Assembly (NCBI GenBank): GCA_921293015.1
Contig: OV121082.1
Span: forward strand, 46,954,971-47,018,970
DNA length: 64,000 nt
Reading direction: 5' to 3'
Source of the DNA: Phorcus lineatus
Taxonomy: Eukaryota > Mollusca > Gastropoda > Trochida > Trochidae
A program made the position numbers and the translations under genes. Position 1 is the first letter of the stretch; every line of letters starts with the position of its first letter. Below, piece by piece: positions 25,466-37,271 of the stretch. The notes beneath the pieces were generated by a model that was not told the origin of the DNA, ran no database searches, and saw only the letters and a program-made list of their open reading frames with translations.

Positions 25466-26428
25466 AGATAGTTGAAATTTAATCATATATGATAAAAAAT
25501 GAAATTATAAGCTTTCAATACTCGTTTTCTAAATGTGGAAACATTTTAGAGATACAAAAATGTTTTCAGCTAAACTAAAACTGAAGTGCTTCAACACAAA
25601 TCAATCGTTTTCAGTAGTTATCCTATTTCCTGTTTTGTTCACGGATGATTCTGACGTGCCGATACTTAGAAAATCTCTTAGCGATTATGGTCATGTTTCT
25701 TTTTAGTTAAAAATTACAATGATACCAGAGACAAACGTAAGTTTATATTTTCATTGCAAAAGTATATAAATTTAAGTATATCTATTTCTACTTTTGAAAG
25801 TATAAACTTTTGCCTTCAGTGATGCTACCATGAAAATCACATCACAAAATAAGAGTAACATCTATCATTCAAGAGATAGAAAGTAACAAAAGTTTAGAAA
25901 GTTTGCAAAGAAGAAGTAGAAGACTATACCCTAAATCAAGCCTCCAACTCAAGGAGACCAGTAGAAAAAAATTACACTGTAATTGAGCCATAGATATGGC
26001 ATCATCAATGCCTGAAAAAAACATTAATCCTTTACATATATTCAGAGGACCAAGAGTGTAAACAAACACACTGGAAGATAGTTTAGTAGACTAAAATTTA
26101 GTCTATGAAATATTTTAATAATTGACTGTTCCTTCATCTACATATTCTTTTCTTTGGGCTCCTAATTTCAGTCAATCTAGACTTGCTTAATGCGGACCTA
26201 GACTGTATTAGAGGCTTTTATTTAAATACACAGTCATGAAGCAGGACTAATAGTTTAGACATAGTGACAAAATCTCACAATTCATTTTCATACAAGAAAA
26301 GATACAGAGTTTACATTCAAACATGAAGAAAATAGTGTACACGTGATGACAAAATCATGGTCTACTTACATATAAAGTGGTATCGTATGAATCTGATATG
26401 TGCGAGACTTAAGATGAGCTTCACTTAC
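25466..26428. other. No gene recognised
   Basis: AT-rich, with no repeat or coding signal, up to the candidate donor site at 26423. Confidence 0.5.
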
Positions 26429-26455
26429 ACTGAAGAGGACAGTGACACTTGTGGC
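26429..26455 (-). other. Candidate short exon (27 nt) with strong splice signals
   Basis: On the minus strand CTTCCTTCCCCTCACACAG precedes GCCACAAGTG, and the 27-nt stretch ends TTCAGT before GTAAGTG. Both splice signals are close to consensus and the surrounding 100 bp is more GC-rich than its neighbourhood. It could be a 5' non-coding exon of the glycosyltransferase (donor to the acceptor at 9170), a longer first exon reaching upstream, or chance. Nothing in the window decides between these. Confidence 0.25.
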
Positions 26456-26529
26456 CTGTGTGAGGGGAAGGAAGTCAGCCCAGCGCCTGGCTCCCCCTAT
26501 CTGCACTCCAGCAGGCAGATTCACATCTA

Positions 26530-27580
26530 ACCAAACACTGAATCATTACCCCTCACCCACCCCCTTTTCATCATCCTTTCTTCTGATCTAATTCGATTAT
26601 CACTTGTCTTCATTGATCCTATGATTGTATTCCCCCACAAGGATCTCAAACCCTCATTCCGATTGGAAATCCTGAAAGTGTGCATTCTATGAGCTCCAAT
26701 GAATATAGTTTTTCTACTACCCTAAACTTCAAAGATCACCCTCCCCCTCACTCTACCCCCTATTCCCACTAATCTCGCCCCCAATATCTACCCATCACTT
26801 TCCTTCCACATCCACTTATCAATAATTCCAGCATAACATCCTGCTCAAGATTTACACTCAAGTCCCTACCTTTGTTATAGGAGTTCTCTTCAGCCATCCC
26901 TCACGTTTAGTTTTCTCTGTTCCCTGTTACCACAACAGGTGTCAACATCCCTTCTCTCCTCACCTCAACCTCAATTACCTTCAATATTTTAAAATATCAT
27001 TTATCAAATTCACTTATTGTATTTTTTCATAATTTTCAAAGATGCTTATTAAAAACCTATTTAAAAAATCTTTACTCATTGTCCCACCCACCCCCTTTTT
27101 TCGCTTTCGTAACACTTTTTCCACAGCATCTTGTCTCCAGACACATCCATAAAAACAAAATAAGTTACCTCTTCCCTCCTCCCTCCTCCCCACCCTGTAT
27201 AATGTACCTCCCCTCCCCCCATTTCCTTCCTCTTAATCTAGCCTGGCCCAGATACAATCCTTAGTACCAGTCCTTTGAAAAATAAACAAGCCTGAATTTC
27301 CCTCATTCCCCTTCCAAACTAAGGACAGGAGACTAAACATGCTCTGTGTCTTCAATTTGAATAAATAAACTCCACTTCTTCCCCCGCATCCTGGTTCCTG
27401 TGAGATAATTTACCCGGAAACAATAGCCATGAGGCCTCCATTAATGGGAAGTCTTGATCCAACCTTCACCTTCAACCTTCACCTTGTACTTTCCTCGAAC
27501 CATGTCCAGATGGTAATTATCATCAACATTAACCTTCCTCATGCTCATGCAAATCTATACGGCTGGGTTAAAATAATAAT
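26530..27580. other. Pyrimidine-rich kilobase, no gene
   Basis: For about 1 kb the plus strand is strongly enriched in C and T, for instance CCCTCACCCACCCCCTTTTC near 26550 and CTTCCCTCCTCCCTCCTCCC near 27170. It is not a simple tandem repeat. The open frames are prolines and serines dictated by composition. The strand bias is unlike any neighbouring sequence in the window. Confidence 0.6.
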
Positions 27581-28299
27581 TATAATATGCCTCTCCAGCA
27601 CATTTTTTTTACAAAAGTGACAAGGGCAGTAGGACATTATTTCTTACTAGAACAAATAACGATGCGGTACAATGATTGGACTAAAAAGACGAAAACGATG
27701 TATCACACAACTATAAATAATTCAAGAAAAAAATGGCAAAAAATATCCAAAGATGTTGAAGCTGAATTAAGTGTTAGAAACAATGTCAGACAGCTGAATC
27801 TTTGTAAAAAAAAGTGCAGCGTCTCAAAAAAGCTACAAAAAAGTAACATCAACTCTTCAGATTTTTCTGCAAGATTTTTCAAGTATGAAGAATTTTTTTA
27901 TTAACAGTTCAAGCAGCATGGAATGAATAGGATTCTAGGTCTACGTGGTTCAAAATTACCATATTTCCTTTGTCTAGATCATAACAAGGCAAATACATAA
28001 CATAAGAGCACCCACACTCCAATAGAACACAAAGTCTGCCTGGTCTCAAATAACAACAGTTGTGGTAAAAGACAAATTGAACTCCAGGGTTTATTCAAAG
28101 TACTGGAAGACTACAAACTCAATAAACACAAAATGAAAATATTCAATAAAATTATAGTAACAATATTTCAAAATTTTAAGGTCACTGTTAAAGACTTTTC
28201 AGTGATATTGACCTCAGTTTAAAATCAAAGTATTCCTTAATAAGAAATAATACAATATTACACAACTTTCAGGTTATGATCTAAAATGGATCAATGACA
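27581..28299. other. No gene recognised
   Basis: A 105-codon plus frame at 27587-27904 is lysine/asparagine-rich, with no family resemblance and no splice or promoter support. I do not annotate it as a gene. Confidence 0.5.
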
Positions 28300-31200
28300 A
28301 TCTGAAAGACCTCCCAATGATAACAGTTCCAGAAGAAAAAGGTTCAAATCAAACTGAAAAAGAGACTTCTGTCCAAAGCACTTCTTAGGTAATAGTTCCA
28401 GAACAAAACTCTCTGTTTGAACTAATAAAGGAAGACATCCAGGGAAAAGCATTCTTATGGTAACACTTCAAGAAGAAATTATTCTGTTTGAACTGATAAA
28501 GGGAGGGTTCTACAAGAAGATCTTCCTATGGTAACAATTCAAGAAGAAATCATTCTGTTTGAACTGATAAAGGGAGGGTTCTGCAAGAAGATCTTCCTAT
28601 GGTAACAATTCAAGAAGAAATCATTCTGTTTGGACTGATAAAGGGAGGGTTCTACAAGAAGATCTTCCTATGGTAACACTTCAAGAAGAAATCATTCTGT
28701 TTGGACTGATAAAGGGAGAGTTCTGCAAGAAGATCTTCCAATGGTAACACTTCAAGAAGAAATCATTCTGTTTGGACTGATAAAGGGAGGGTTCTACAAG
28801 AAGTCCTTCTATGGTAACACTTCAAGAAGAAATCATTCTGTTTGAACTGATAAAGGGAGGGTTCTGCAAGAAGATCTTCCTATGGTAACAATTCAAGAAG
28901 AACTTATTCTGTTTGGACTGATAAAGGGAGGGTACTGCAAGAAAATCTTCCTATGGTAACACTTCAAGAAGAAATCATTCTGTTTGTACTGATAAAGGGA
29001 GGGTTCTGCAAGAAGATCTTCCTATGGTAACAATTCAAGAAGAACTTATTCTGTTTGAACTGATTAAGGGAGGGTTCGGCAAGAAGATCTTCTTATGGTA
29101 ACACTTCAAGAAGAACTTATTCTGTTTGGACTGATAAAGGGAGGGTTCTACAAGAAGATCTTCCTATGGTAACACTTCAAGAAGAAATCATTCTGTTTGA
29201 ACTGATAAAGGGAGGGTTCTGCAAGAAGATCTTCCTATTGTAACACTTCAAGAAGAAATCATTTGGTTTGGACTGATAAAGGGAGGGTTCTACAAGAAGA
29301 TCTTCCTATGGTAACACTTCAAGAAGAAATCATTCTGTTTGGACTGATAAAGGGAGGGTTCTGCAAGAAGATCTTCCAATGGTAACACTTCAAGAAGAAC
29401 TTATTCTGTTTGGACTGATAAAGGGAGGGTTCTGCAAGAAGATCTTCCTATGGTAACAATTCAAGAAGAACTTATTCTGTTTGGACTGATAAAGGGAGGG
29501 TTCTGCAAGAAGATCTTCCTATGGTAACACTTCAAGAAGAAATTATTCTGTTTGAACTGATAAAGGGAGGGTTCTGCAAGAAGATCTTCCAATGGTAACA
29601 CTTCCAGAAGAACTTATTCTGTTTGGGCTGATAAAGGGAGGGTTCTGCAAGAAGATCTTCCTATGGTAACGCTTCAAGAAGAAATCATTCTGTTTGGACT
29701 GATAAAGGGAGGGTTCTACAAGAAGATCTTCCTATGGTAACAATTCAAGAAGAACTTATTCTGTTTGAACTGATAAAGGGAGGGTTCGGCAAGAAGATCT
29801 TCCTATGGTAACAATTCAAGAAGAAATCATTCTGTTTGGACTGATAAAGGGAGGGTTCTGCAAGAAGATCTTCCTATGGTAACGCTTCAAGAAGAAATCA
29901 TTCTGTTTGAACTGATAAAGGGAGGGTTCTACAAGAAGATCTTCCTATGGTAACAATTCAAGAAGAACTTATTCTGTTTGGACTGATAAAGGGAGGGTTC
30001 TGCAAGAAGATCTTCCTATGGTAACAATTCAAGAAGAAATCATTCTGTTTGGACTGATAAAGGGAGGGTTCTGCAAGAAGATCTTCCTATGGTAACAATT
30101 CAAGAAGAAATCATTCTGTTTGGACTGATAAAGGGAGGGTTCTGCAAGAAGATCTTCCAATGGTAACAATTCAAGAAGAACTTATTCTGTTTGGGCTGAT
30201 AAAGGGAGGGTTCGGCAAGAAGATCTTCCTATGGTAACACTTCAAGAAGAAATCATTCTGTTTGGACTGATAAAGGGAGGGTTCTGCAAGAAGATCTTCC
30301 TATGGTAACACTTCAAGAAGAAATCATTCTGTTTGAACTGATAAAGGGAGGGTTCTGCAAGAAGATCTTCCTATTGTAACACTTCAAGAAGAAATCATTT
30401 GGTTTGGACTGATAAAGGGAGGGTTCTACAAGAAGATCTTCCTATGGTAACACTTCAAGAAGAAATCATTCTGTTTGGACTGATAAAGGGAGGGTTCTGC
30501 AAGAAGATCTTCCAATGGTAACACTTCAAGAAGAACTTATTCTGTTTGGACTGATAAAGGGAGGGTTCTGCAAGAAGATCTTCCTATGGTAACGCTTCAA
30601 GAAGAAATCATTCTGTTTGAACTGATAAAGGGAGGGTTCTACAAGAAGATCTTCCTATGGTAACAATTCAAGAAGAACTTATTCTGTTTGGACTGATAAA
30701 GGGAGGGTTCTGCAAGAAGATCTTCCTATGGTAACAATTCAAGAAGAAATCATTCTGTTTGGACTGATAAAGGGAGGGTTCTGCAAGAAGATCTTCCTAT
30801 GGTAACAATTCAAGAAGAAATCATTCTGTTTGGACTGATAAAGGGAGGGTTCTGCAAGAAGATCTTCCAATGGTAACAATTCAAGAAGAACTTATTCTGT
30901 TTGGGCTGATAAAGGGAGGGTTCGGCAAGAAGATCTTCCTATGGTAACACTTCAAGAAGAAATCATTCTGTTTGGACTGATAAAGGGAGGGTTCTGCAAG
31001 AAGATCTTCCTATGGTAACACTTCAAGAAGAAATCATTCTGTTTGGACTGATAAAGGGAGGGTTCTGCAAGAAGATCTTCCTATGGTAACAATTCAAGAA
31101 GAACTTATTCTGTTTGGGCTGATAAAGGGAGGGTTCGGCAAGAAGATCTTCCTATGGTAACACTTCCAGAAGAAATTATTCTGTTTGGACTGATAAAGGG

Positions 31201-32098
31201 AGGGTTCTACAAGAAGATCTTCCTATGGTAACACTTCAAGAAGAAATCATTCTGTTTGGACTGATAAAGGGAGGGTTCTGCAAGAAGATCTTCCTATGGT
31301 AACAATTCAAGAAGAAATTATTCTGTTTGGACTGATAAAGGGAGGGTTCTGCAAGAAGATCTTCCTATGGTAACACTTCCAGAAGAAATTATTCTGTTTG
31401 GACTGATAAAGGGAGGGTTCTACAAGAAGATCTTCCTATGGTAACACTTCAAGAAGAAATCATTCTGTTTGGACTGATAAAGGGAGGGTTCTGCAAGAAG
31501 ATCTTCCTATGGTAACACTTCCAGAAGAAATTATTCTGTTTGGACTGATAAAGGGAGGGTTCTGCAAGAAGATCTTCCTATGGTAACAATTCAAGAAGAA
31601 CTTATTCTGTTTGGACTGATAAAGGGAGGGTTCGGCAAGAAGATCTTCCTATGGTAACACTTCCAGAAGAAATTATTCTGTTTGAACTGATAAAGGGAGG
31701 GTTCTGTAAGAAGATCTTCCTATGGTAACACTTCAAGAAGAAATTATTCTGTTTGAACTGATAAAGGGAGGGTTCTGCAAGAAGATCTTCTTATGGTAAC
31801 AATTCAAGAAGAAATTATTCTGTTTGGACTGATAAAGGGAGGGTTCTACAAGAAGATCTTCCTATGGTAACACTTCAAGAAGAAATCATTCTGTTTGGAC
31901 TGATAAAGGGAGGGTTCTGCAAGAAGAACTTCCAATGGTAACAATTCAAGAAGAACTTATTCTGTTTGGGCTGATAAAGGGAGAGTTCGGCAAGAAGATC
32001 TTCCTATGGTAACACTTCCAGAAGAAATTATTCTGTTTGGACTGATAAAGGGAGGGTTCTGCAAGAAGATCTTCTTATGGTAACAATTCAAGAAGAAA

Positions 32099-33207
32099 CA
32101 AGTAAAGAAGTGAGCTCAGCTCACATACCCCCGCTTCAAACTATAGTCTGGCTTTCTTTGTTGGTCTTACCCTCAAAAAGCTCACTTAGGGATCATGGTT
32201 GATAAGTGTATTAAGTTTGTTGAAGCTAGCATGTATAGTTTAGGAGATATGCTCAGGAAAAAGCACTTTGTCAGATAGTCATTGTTTTAGTAATGTTTCC
32301 ATGTAAAACGCAAAAAATTAAAATAATTTTTTGGTCTTACCCTCAAGAGACGCACCAATATGGATAAGTGTATGAAGTTTGGTGATGATAGCATGTACGG
32401 TTTAGAAGATATACTCCGGACAAAGGACTTAGTCATAAATTCACCGTTTTAGTCATGTTTCCATGGAAAGCGCAAAAAAAATAAAAATCATTTGTTGGTC
32501 TAACCATCAAAAGGCACATCAATGGATCATGGTTGATAAGTGTATGAAGTTTGGTAAGGATAGCATGTATAGTTATGAAGATATATCCGTACAAAGGACT
32601 TTGTCACTGTTTAAGTCATGTTTCCATGGAAACCTCAAAAAATAAAAATCATTTGGTGGTCTAACCCTCAAAAGGCACATCTAGGGATCATGGTTGATAA
32701 GTGTATGAAGTTTGTTGAAGCTAGCATGTATAGTTTAGGAGATACGCTCCGGACAAAGGACTTGGTCATAGAGTCACTGTTTTAGTCATGTTTCCATGGA
32801 AACCGCAAAAAATAAAAATCATTTGTTAGTCTAACCCTCAAAAGGCACATCTAGGGATCATGGTTGATAAGTGTATGAAGTTTGGTGAAGCTAGCATGTA
32901 TAGTTTAGGAGATATGCTCCGGACAAAGGACTTGGTCATAGAGTCACTGTTTTAGTCATGTTTCCATGGAAACTGCAAAAAATAAAAATCATTTGTTGGT
33001 CTAACCCTCAAAAGGCACATCTAGGGATCATGGTTGATAAGTGTATGAAGTTTGGTGAAGCTAGCATGTATAGTTTAGGAGATATGCTCCGGACAAAGAT
33101 TTGTGACTGACGGACAGACGGACAGACGGACAGACAGACAGACGGACAGACGGACGGACAGAATGAACACTATATACCCCCGCTTACGCTGTAAGGCGGG
33201 GGTATAA
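32099..33207 (+). mobile_element. Pearl-like tandem-core element, copy 1
   Basis: The order is: left end with the perfect palindrome GTGAGCTCAGCTCAC followed by ATACCCCCGCTT; six core repeats of about 161-172 bp (GATAAGTG at 32201, 32363, 32535, 32696, 32866 and 33036); a GACGGACA-type microsatellite at about 33103-33162; and a right end whose ATACCCCCGC and GCGGGGGTAT fold into a hairpin. This matches the plan of Pearl elements known from bivalves (terminal regions, ~160-bp cores, ACGG-type microsatellite). The satellite reads straight through on both sides (GAAGAAA before, TTATTCTG after) with no target duplication, as in Helitron-like insertion. No transposase or Rep/helicase is encoded. 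The 60-codon frame inside is a core-repeat accident. Confidence 0.8.
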
Positions 33208-34530
33208 TTATTCTGTTTGGACTGATAAAGGGAGGGTTCTACAAGAAGATCTTCTTATGGTAACACTTCAAGAAGAACTTATTCTGCAAGAAGATCTTCC
33301 AATGGTAACAATTCAAGAAGAACTTATTCTGTTTGGGCTGATAAAGGGAGGGTTCGGCAAGAAGATCTTCCTATGGTAACACTTCAAGAAGAAATCATTC
33401 TGTTTGGACTGATAAAGGGAGGGTTCTGCAAGAAGATCTTCCTATGGTAACACTTCAAGAAGAAATCATTCTGTTTGGACTGATAAAGGGAGGGTTCTGC
33501 AAGAAGATCTTCCTATGGTAACAATTCAAGAAGAACTTATTCTGTTTGGGCTGATAAAGGGAGGGTTCGGCAAGAAGATCTTCCTATGGTAACACTTCCA
33601 GAAGAAATTATTCTGTTTGGACTGATAAAGGGAGGGTTCTACAAGAAGATCTTCCTATGGTAACACTTCAAGAAGAAATCATTCTGTTTGGACTGATAAA
33701 GGGAGGGTTCTGCAAGAAGATCTTCCTATGGTAACAATTCAAGAAGAAATTATTCTGTTTGGACTGATAAAGGGAGGGTTCTGCAAGAAGATCTTCCTAT
33801 GGTAACACTTCCAGAAGAAATTATTCTGTTTGGACTGATAAAGGGAGGGTTCTACAAGAAGATCTTCCTATGGTAACACTTCAAGAAGAAATCATTCTGT
33901 TTGGACTGATAAAGGGAGGGTTCTGCAAGAAGATCTTCCTATGGTAACACTTCCAGAAGAAATTATTCTGTTTGGACTGATAAAGGGAGGGTTCTGCAAG
34001 AAGATCTTCCTATGGTAACAATTCAAGAAGAACTTATTCTGTTTGGACTGATAAAGGGAGGGTTCGGCAAGAAGATCTTCCTATGGTAACACTTCCAGAA
34101 GAAATTATTCTGTTTGAACTGATAAAGGGAGGGTTCTGTAAGAAGATCTTCCTATGGTAACACTTCAAGAAGAAATTATTCTGTTTGAACTGATAAAGGG
34201 AGGGTTCTGCAAGAAGATCTTCTTATGGTAACAATTCAAGAAGAAATTATTCTGTTTGGACTGATAAAGGGAGGGTTCTACAAGAAGATCTTCCTATGGT
34301 AACACTTCAAGAAGAAATCATTCTGTTTGGACTGATAAAGGGAGGGTTCTGCAAGAAGAACTTCCAATGGTAACAATTCAAGAAGAACTTATTCTGTTTG
34401 GGCTGATAAAGGGAGAGTTCGGCAAGAAGATCTTCCTATGGTAACACTTCCAGAAGAAATTATTCTGTTTGGACTGATAAAGGGAGGGTTCTGCAAGAAG
34501 ATCTTCTTATGGTAACAATTCAAGAAGAAA

Positions 34531-35639
34531 CAAGTAAAGAAGTGAGCTCAGCTCACATACCCCCGCTTCAAACTATAGTCTGGCTTTCTTTGTTGGTCTT
34601 ACCCTCAAAAAGCTCACTTAGGGATCATGGTTGATAAGTGTATTAAGTTTGTTGAAGCTAGCATGTATAGTTTAGGAGATATGCTCAGGAAAAAGCACTT
34701 TGTCAGATAGTCATTGTTTTAGTAATGTTTCCATGTAAAACGCAAAAAATTAAAATAATTTTTTGGTCTTACCCTCAAGAGACGCACCAATATGGATAAG
34801 TGTATGAAGTTTGGTGATGATAGCATGTACGGTTTAGAAGATATACTCCGGACAAAGGACTTAGTCATAAATTCACCGTTTTAGTCATGTTTCCATGGAA
34901 AGCGCAAAAAAAATAAAAATCATTTGTTGGTCTAACCATCAAAAGGCACATCAATGGATCATGGTTGATAAGTGTATGAAGTTTGGTAAGGATAGCATGT
35001 ATAGTTATGAAGATATATCCGTACAAAGGACTTTGTCACTGTTTAAGTCATGTTTCCATGGAAACCTCAAAAAATAAAAATCATTTGGTGGTCTAACCCT
35101 CAAAAGGCACATCTAGGGATCATGGTTGATAAGTGTATGAAGTTTGTTGAAGCTAGCATGTATAGTTTAGGAGATACGCTCCGGACAAAGGACTTGGTCA
35201 TAGAGTCACTGTTTTAGTCATGTTTCCATGGAAACCGCAAAAAATAAAAATCATTTGTTAGTCTAACCCTCAAAAGGCACATCTAGGGATCATGGTTGAT
35301 AAGTGTATGAAGTTTGGTGAAGCTAGCATGTATAGTTTAGGAGATATGCTCCGGACAAAGGACTTGGTCATAGAGTCACTGTTTTAGTCATGTTTCCATG
35401 GAAACTGCAAAAAATAAAAATCATTTGTTGGTCTAACCCTCAAAAGGCACATCTAGGGATCATGGTTGATAAGTGTATGAAGTTTGGTGAAGCTAGCATG
35501 TATAGTTTAGGAGATATGCTCCGGACAAAGATTTGTGACGGACGGACAGACGGACAGACGGACAGACAGACAGACGGACAGACGGACGGACAGAATGAAC
35601 ACTATATACCCCCGCTTACGCTGTAAGGCGGGGGTATAA
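34531..35639 (+). mobile_element. Pearl-like tandem-core element, copy 2 (duplicated with the block)
   Basis: It is the same element as the copy 2432 bp upstream, with the same six cores, microsatellite length and terminal hairpin, differing at one base that I could find (35540). Because the flanking satellite variants are also identical, it arrived by segmental duplication, not by a second transposition. Confidence 0.85.
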
Positions 35640-35830
35640 TTATTCTGTTTGGACTGATAAAGGGAGGGTTCTACAAGAAGATCTTCTTATGGTAACACTT
35701 CAAGAAGAACTTATTCTGTTTGGACTGATAAAGGGAGGGTTCTTCAAGAAGATCTTCCTATGGTAACAATTCAAGAAGAACTTATTCTGTTTGGACTGAT
35801 AAAGAAAGGGTTCCGCATTAAGATCCATTT

Positions 35831-37271
35831 CATTTATCTTTAATTGAATTGAAGCATAACAAAGCTGAATCAACAAAAAGCTAAACAACTTTTTGGATTG
35901 TATGATAATCACAGTAGTAAGTGTTCAGATTCAGCTAAAAAAATCAAAGAAATGCCAGGAAGGAGAGTTTTTTTACAACATCGTTGATGTTTATGTCAAG
36001 AGGCCTTTATACCTTAATACAAGTCAAGGATAGAAAGTCAAGGAATCGTAATATCAAACTGAGAAAGGTACTGATGTTAAGTTATATCCTAATCTCATGA
36101 GAGCAAAAGGATGCCTGATATGCTCAAATCTCTAAAATTAAGGTACGTCCATTCCGGTATCTGAAGTTAAGCAGCTCAGCAGTCTCTCCTTGATAAATAA
36201 TCAAGAGCCAGCAAAAACATCAATGAAGTAACACTTACAATCAAGCTCGTAACACTTACTGAAGCTCACTGAGCAGACATAACAATCTCATATATAGTTC
36301 TAAAAACTTGCAGAAAACCATTAGTTATCATTCCTCTGTTAATTATTCATTTATATTTTACAAAGAGCGGACAGGATCCAAATTGAAACAACTGTGAAGT
36401 AAGTTTGTCTTATTTAAACTCATTAGATGCCAGGAGAGAAGTTAACAAGAACATTGAAGGTTTTTCCCAAAAATTAATCTTCACATTTTAAGACATTGGA
36501 CAAAGATAATGCCCTCCTGTAAGGATAGTGTTAACATTTTCTCAACGGTAATACTTATCCATCAATTCACTGGAATAATGTACATGGTTGCAAAGTGATA
36601 AAAGTAGTGCTATTACAGAATATAAGTAAAACATTTTTCTCAATTGCTTTAAATTGAGCTACTGTGAAATAAATTTTACTAATGCCCCTGTGATATGTAT
36701 TTTTGTAGGTAAAATAATTGTAATGCCAATATGGCTGAGTACTGTGGTAAAACCTGCATTCAGTAAGCATCACAACATGCCTTAGCAGCTGGGGAGTAAT
36801 CACACTCGTTTACATGCGAAATGCCTTCAAAACAACAACTACCTTCTGTTGTATTATCTTTTGTGCACACTCCCATTATCGTATAATGTCATATTGTGAA
36901 CTAGCCACTAAAAACTGTTTTTGAAACTTTAAGAAGATTAATTGATAGACAAATTGTAATTTCAGTATAAAATGATCAAATAATTGTGCCAGATTTTTTT
37001 TTTAAAGGTAAATTTTATTTTTTAGTTTCATAACTTCATTTAGAGAAATCCTTACATTGTACTCATTCTCTAGCTCATTCCTGACCATTAAGACAATCTG
37101 ATCTATCAGCTATTGGTAGAATCTTGGACATGCAAACACACAGACATGTGGTTGCCAGCTGCTTTAGCCCATAAGTTAGTTCTAATTGGTCAAACATACC
37201 CCCTACTGTGGCCATGGAATCTTGATTGGTTCATAGTGAGATATAACACCTTCTTGAGGGAAATAAGATGA
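35831..37271. other. No gene recognised
   Basis: AT-rich single-copy-looking DNA between the two satellite regions. Short frames only. Confidence 0.5.

Larger units (their letters stand above)
30850..35713. repeat. Tandem duplication of a 2432-bp block (satellite plus Pearl-like element)
   Basis: Copy A is 30850-33281 and copy B is 33282-35713. Every feature I compared repeats at an offset of exactly 2432 bp, including variant satellite units and the whole inserted element. The junction joins ATTCTG of one satellite unit to TTCTGCAAGAAG of another through shared TTCTG, removing 42 bp of a unit and putting the array out of phase. The only difference I found is T at 33108 versus G at 35540. 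This is either a very recent duplication or an assembly duplication. Confidence 0.9.
28300..35830. repeat. 71-bp satellite/minisatellite array, about 70-75 units, interrupted twice by a Pearl-like element
   Basis: The unit runs from GAAGATCTTCCTATGGTAAC through TTCAAGAAGAA, ATTCTGTTTGGACTGATAAA and GGGAGGGTTCTGCAA. Successive TCTTCC motifs lie exactly 71 bp apart (28521, 28592 and so on). Variants alternate at fixed places: CAATTC/CACTTC, GAACTT/GAAATC/GAAATT, TGGAC/TGAAC/TGGGC, and CTGCAAG/CTACAAG/CGGCAAG. Edge units (28305-28450 and after 35760) are degenerate while internal units are nearly identical, as expected of homogenisation by unequal exchange. The period is not a multiple of three and frames are interrupted, so it is non-coding. 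Each unit carries the palindrome GAAGATCTTC and the inverted pair TTCAAGAA. Confidence 0.95.

Noticed and set aside
32463-32645. Repeated 60-codon frame (also at 34895-35077) within the Pearl-like element
   Set aside because: It arises from the core repeats and exists twice only because the whole block is duplicated. The frame is not kept between the six cores, whose spacing (161-172 bp) changes phase.
28300-35830. Coding tandem-repeat protein in the 71-bp array
   Set aside because: The unit length is two more than a multiple of three and stops occur in the frames, so no long open frame exists.
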